From CAZEDK01 sp964511025 (GTDB lineage: Bacteria > Patescibacteriota > Gracilibacteria > UBA1369 > GWF2-33-10), in the NCBI GenBank assembly GCA_964511025.1, contig CAZEDK010000039.1:1-14625 (forward strand): a stretch of DNA of 14,625 nucleotides. Reading direction: 5' to 3'. The notes beneath the pieces are model-generated. The model was given only the letters and a program-made list of their open reading frames with translations. It made no database searches and was not told the origin of the DNA. The translations under genes and the position numbers were made by a program. This document shows, in pieces, positions 14,400-14,625 of the stretch; the first letter of the stretch is position 1, and every line of letters starts with the position of its first letter.

Positions 14400-14625
14400 A
14401 TGAAAAAATCTGAAATTGTATTTGGTTTGATTAAGATTCCACTGGATTTTACTATGATAATAGTGGGATTTTTGATTGCTTTTAAGCTCAGACTCCTTGG
14501 TGATTTTGTGCCTTTTATTAGTTTGCCTTTGACAGTTGAGATTTTCCCATCTTTGCAAGGTTTTTTAATGTTTAGCGCGAAAGTGTCTACACTTTTTATT
14601 ACGTTTTTGTCTTTGAATTATTCGT
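14400..14625 (+). CDS. Probable polyprenyl-phosphate sugar transferase, 5' part only
   Basis: An ATG at 14400 opens 75 codons without a stop to the window edge. The start MKKSEIVFGLIKIPLDFTM leads directly into hydrophobic segments: about residues 8-32 as a first membrane helix, then another after about 50. A KKSE start followed by a hydrophobic P-x-D-F stretch is what I associate with multi-helix undecaprenyl-phosphate sugar phosphotransferases (WbaP/WcaJ type) in Patescibacteria. The catalytic domain is outside the window, so this is a tentative call. It starts 25 bases after the ATPase stop codon and has no clear Shine-Dalgarno site. GalU upstream would fit with envelope sugar synthesis. 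Confidence 0.55.
   Translation, partial: MKKSEIVFGLIKIPLDFTMIIVGFLIAFKLRLLGDFVPFISLPLTVEIFPSLQGFLMFSAKVSTLFITFLSLNYS

Noticed and set aside
1..14625. CRISPR array, insertion sequence, tRNA or rRNA genes
   Set aside because: No regularly spaced repeats, no transposase and no cloverleaf or rRNA core motifs were found on either strand.
1..14625. Recoded TGA (as in Gracilibacteria-type code)
   Set aside because: Several conserved genes end at TGA at the expected length, and no in-frame TGA occurs inside conserved domains.

Overview
This 14.6 kb chromosomal segment is AT-rich and uses the standard genetic code: TGA is a true stop, for example at the ends of the nth and tilS genes. The gene content suggests a small-genome bacterium of the Patescibacteria/CPR type. 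It has a short TilS, an N-terminally anchored methyltransferase, an RNHCP zinc protein, a type IV pilus block, a DUF4143-type ATPase and a membrane sugar-phosphate transferase. That placement is an inference from gene content and was not tested by phylogeny. Few genes have a clear Shine-Dalgarno site, while sigma70-like promoters (TTGACA-like, 17 bp spacer, TATAAT-like) can be read in front of many of them.

Layout. Positions 1-334 hold no intact gene. They contain a strong leftward promoter, a hairpin and a frame-broken stretch whose last codons nearly repeat the 3' end of the toxin gene 3.7 kb away. From 335 to 2399 (minus strand) lie a soluble GGDEF protein with a degenerate EAL domain, and a membrane-anchored SAM methyltransferase. 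From 2444 to 3723 (plus) endonuclease III overlaps a conserved protein of unknown function. From 3748 to 4392 (minus) sits an AbrB-type antitoxin / RelE-type toxin pair with repeated operator-like boxes. From 4468 to 7304 (minus) is a type IV pilus operon in the order pilN-like, pilO-like, pilC, pseudopilin, without motor ATPases.

From 7377 onward everything is on the plus strand: an RNHCP protein, tilS, then ftsH - hsp20 - galU as a protein-quality-control and UDP-glucose operon, then a TPR protein. The RNase P RNA gene rnpB (about 12746-13177) has an extended -10 promoter and a well-paired P1 helix, but apparently lacks the GGU motif that binds the tRNA CCA end. Directly behind it is an AAA/DUF4143 ATPase whose promoter places the transcript start on its ATG. 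The window ends in the truncated start of a probable polyprenyl-phosphate sugar transferase.

Functionally, the window combines RNA processing (RNase P, TilS), membrane protein turnover and chaperoning (FtsH, Hsp20), envelope sugar supply (GalU, sugar transferase) and surface pili. A possible c-di-GMP enzyme lies close to the pilus genes. I found no clearly new multi-gene system. The best leads are the toxin-tail duplication with its own promoter, the GGU-less RNase P RNA, the hybrid c-di-GMP protein, the operator layout of the toxin-antitoxin pair, and possible leaderless transcription.
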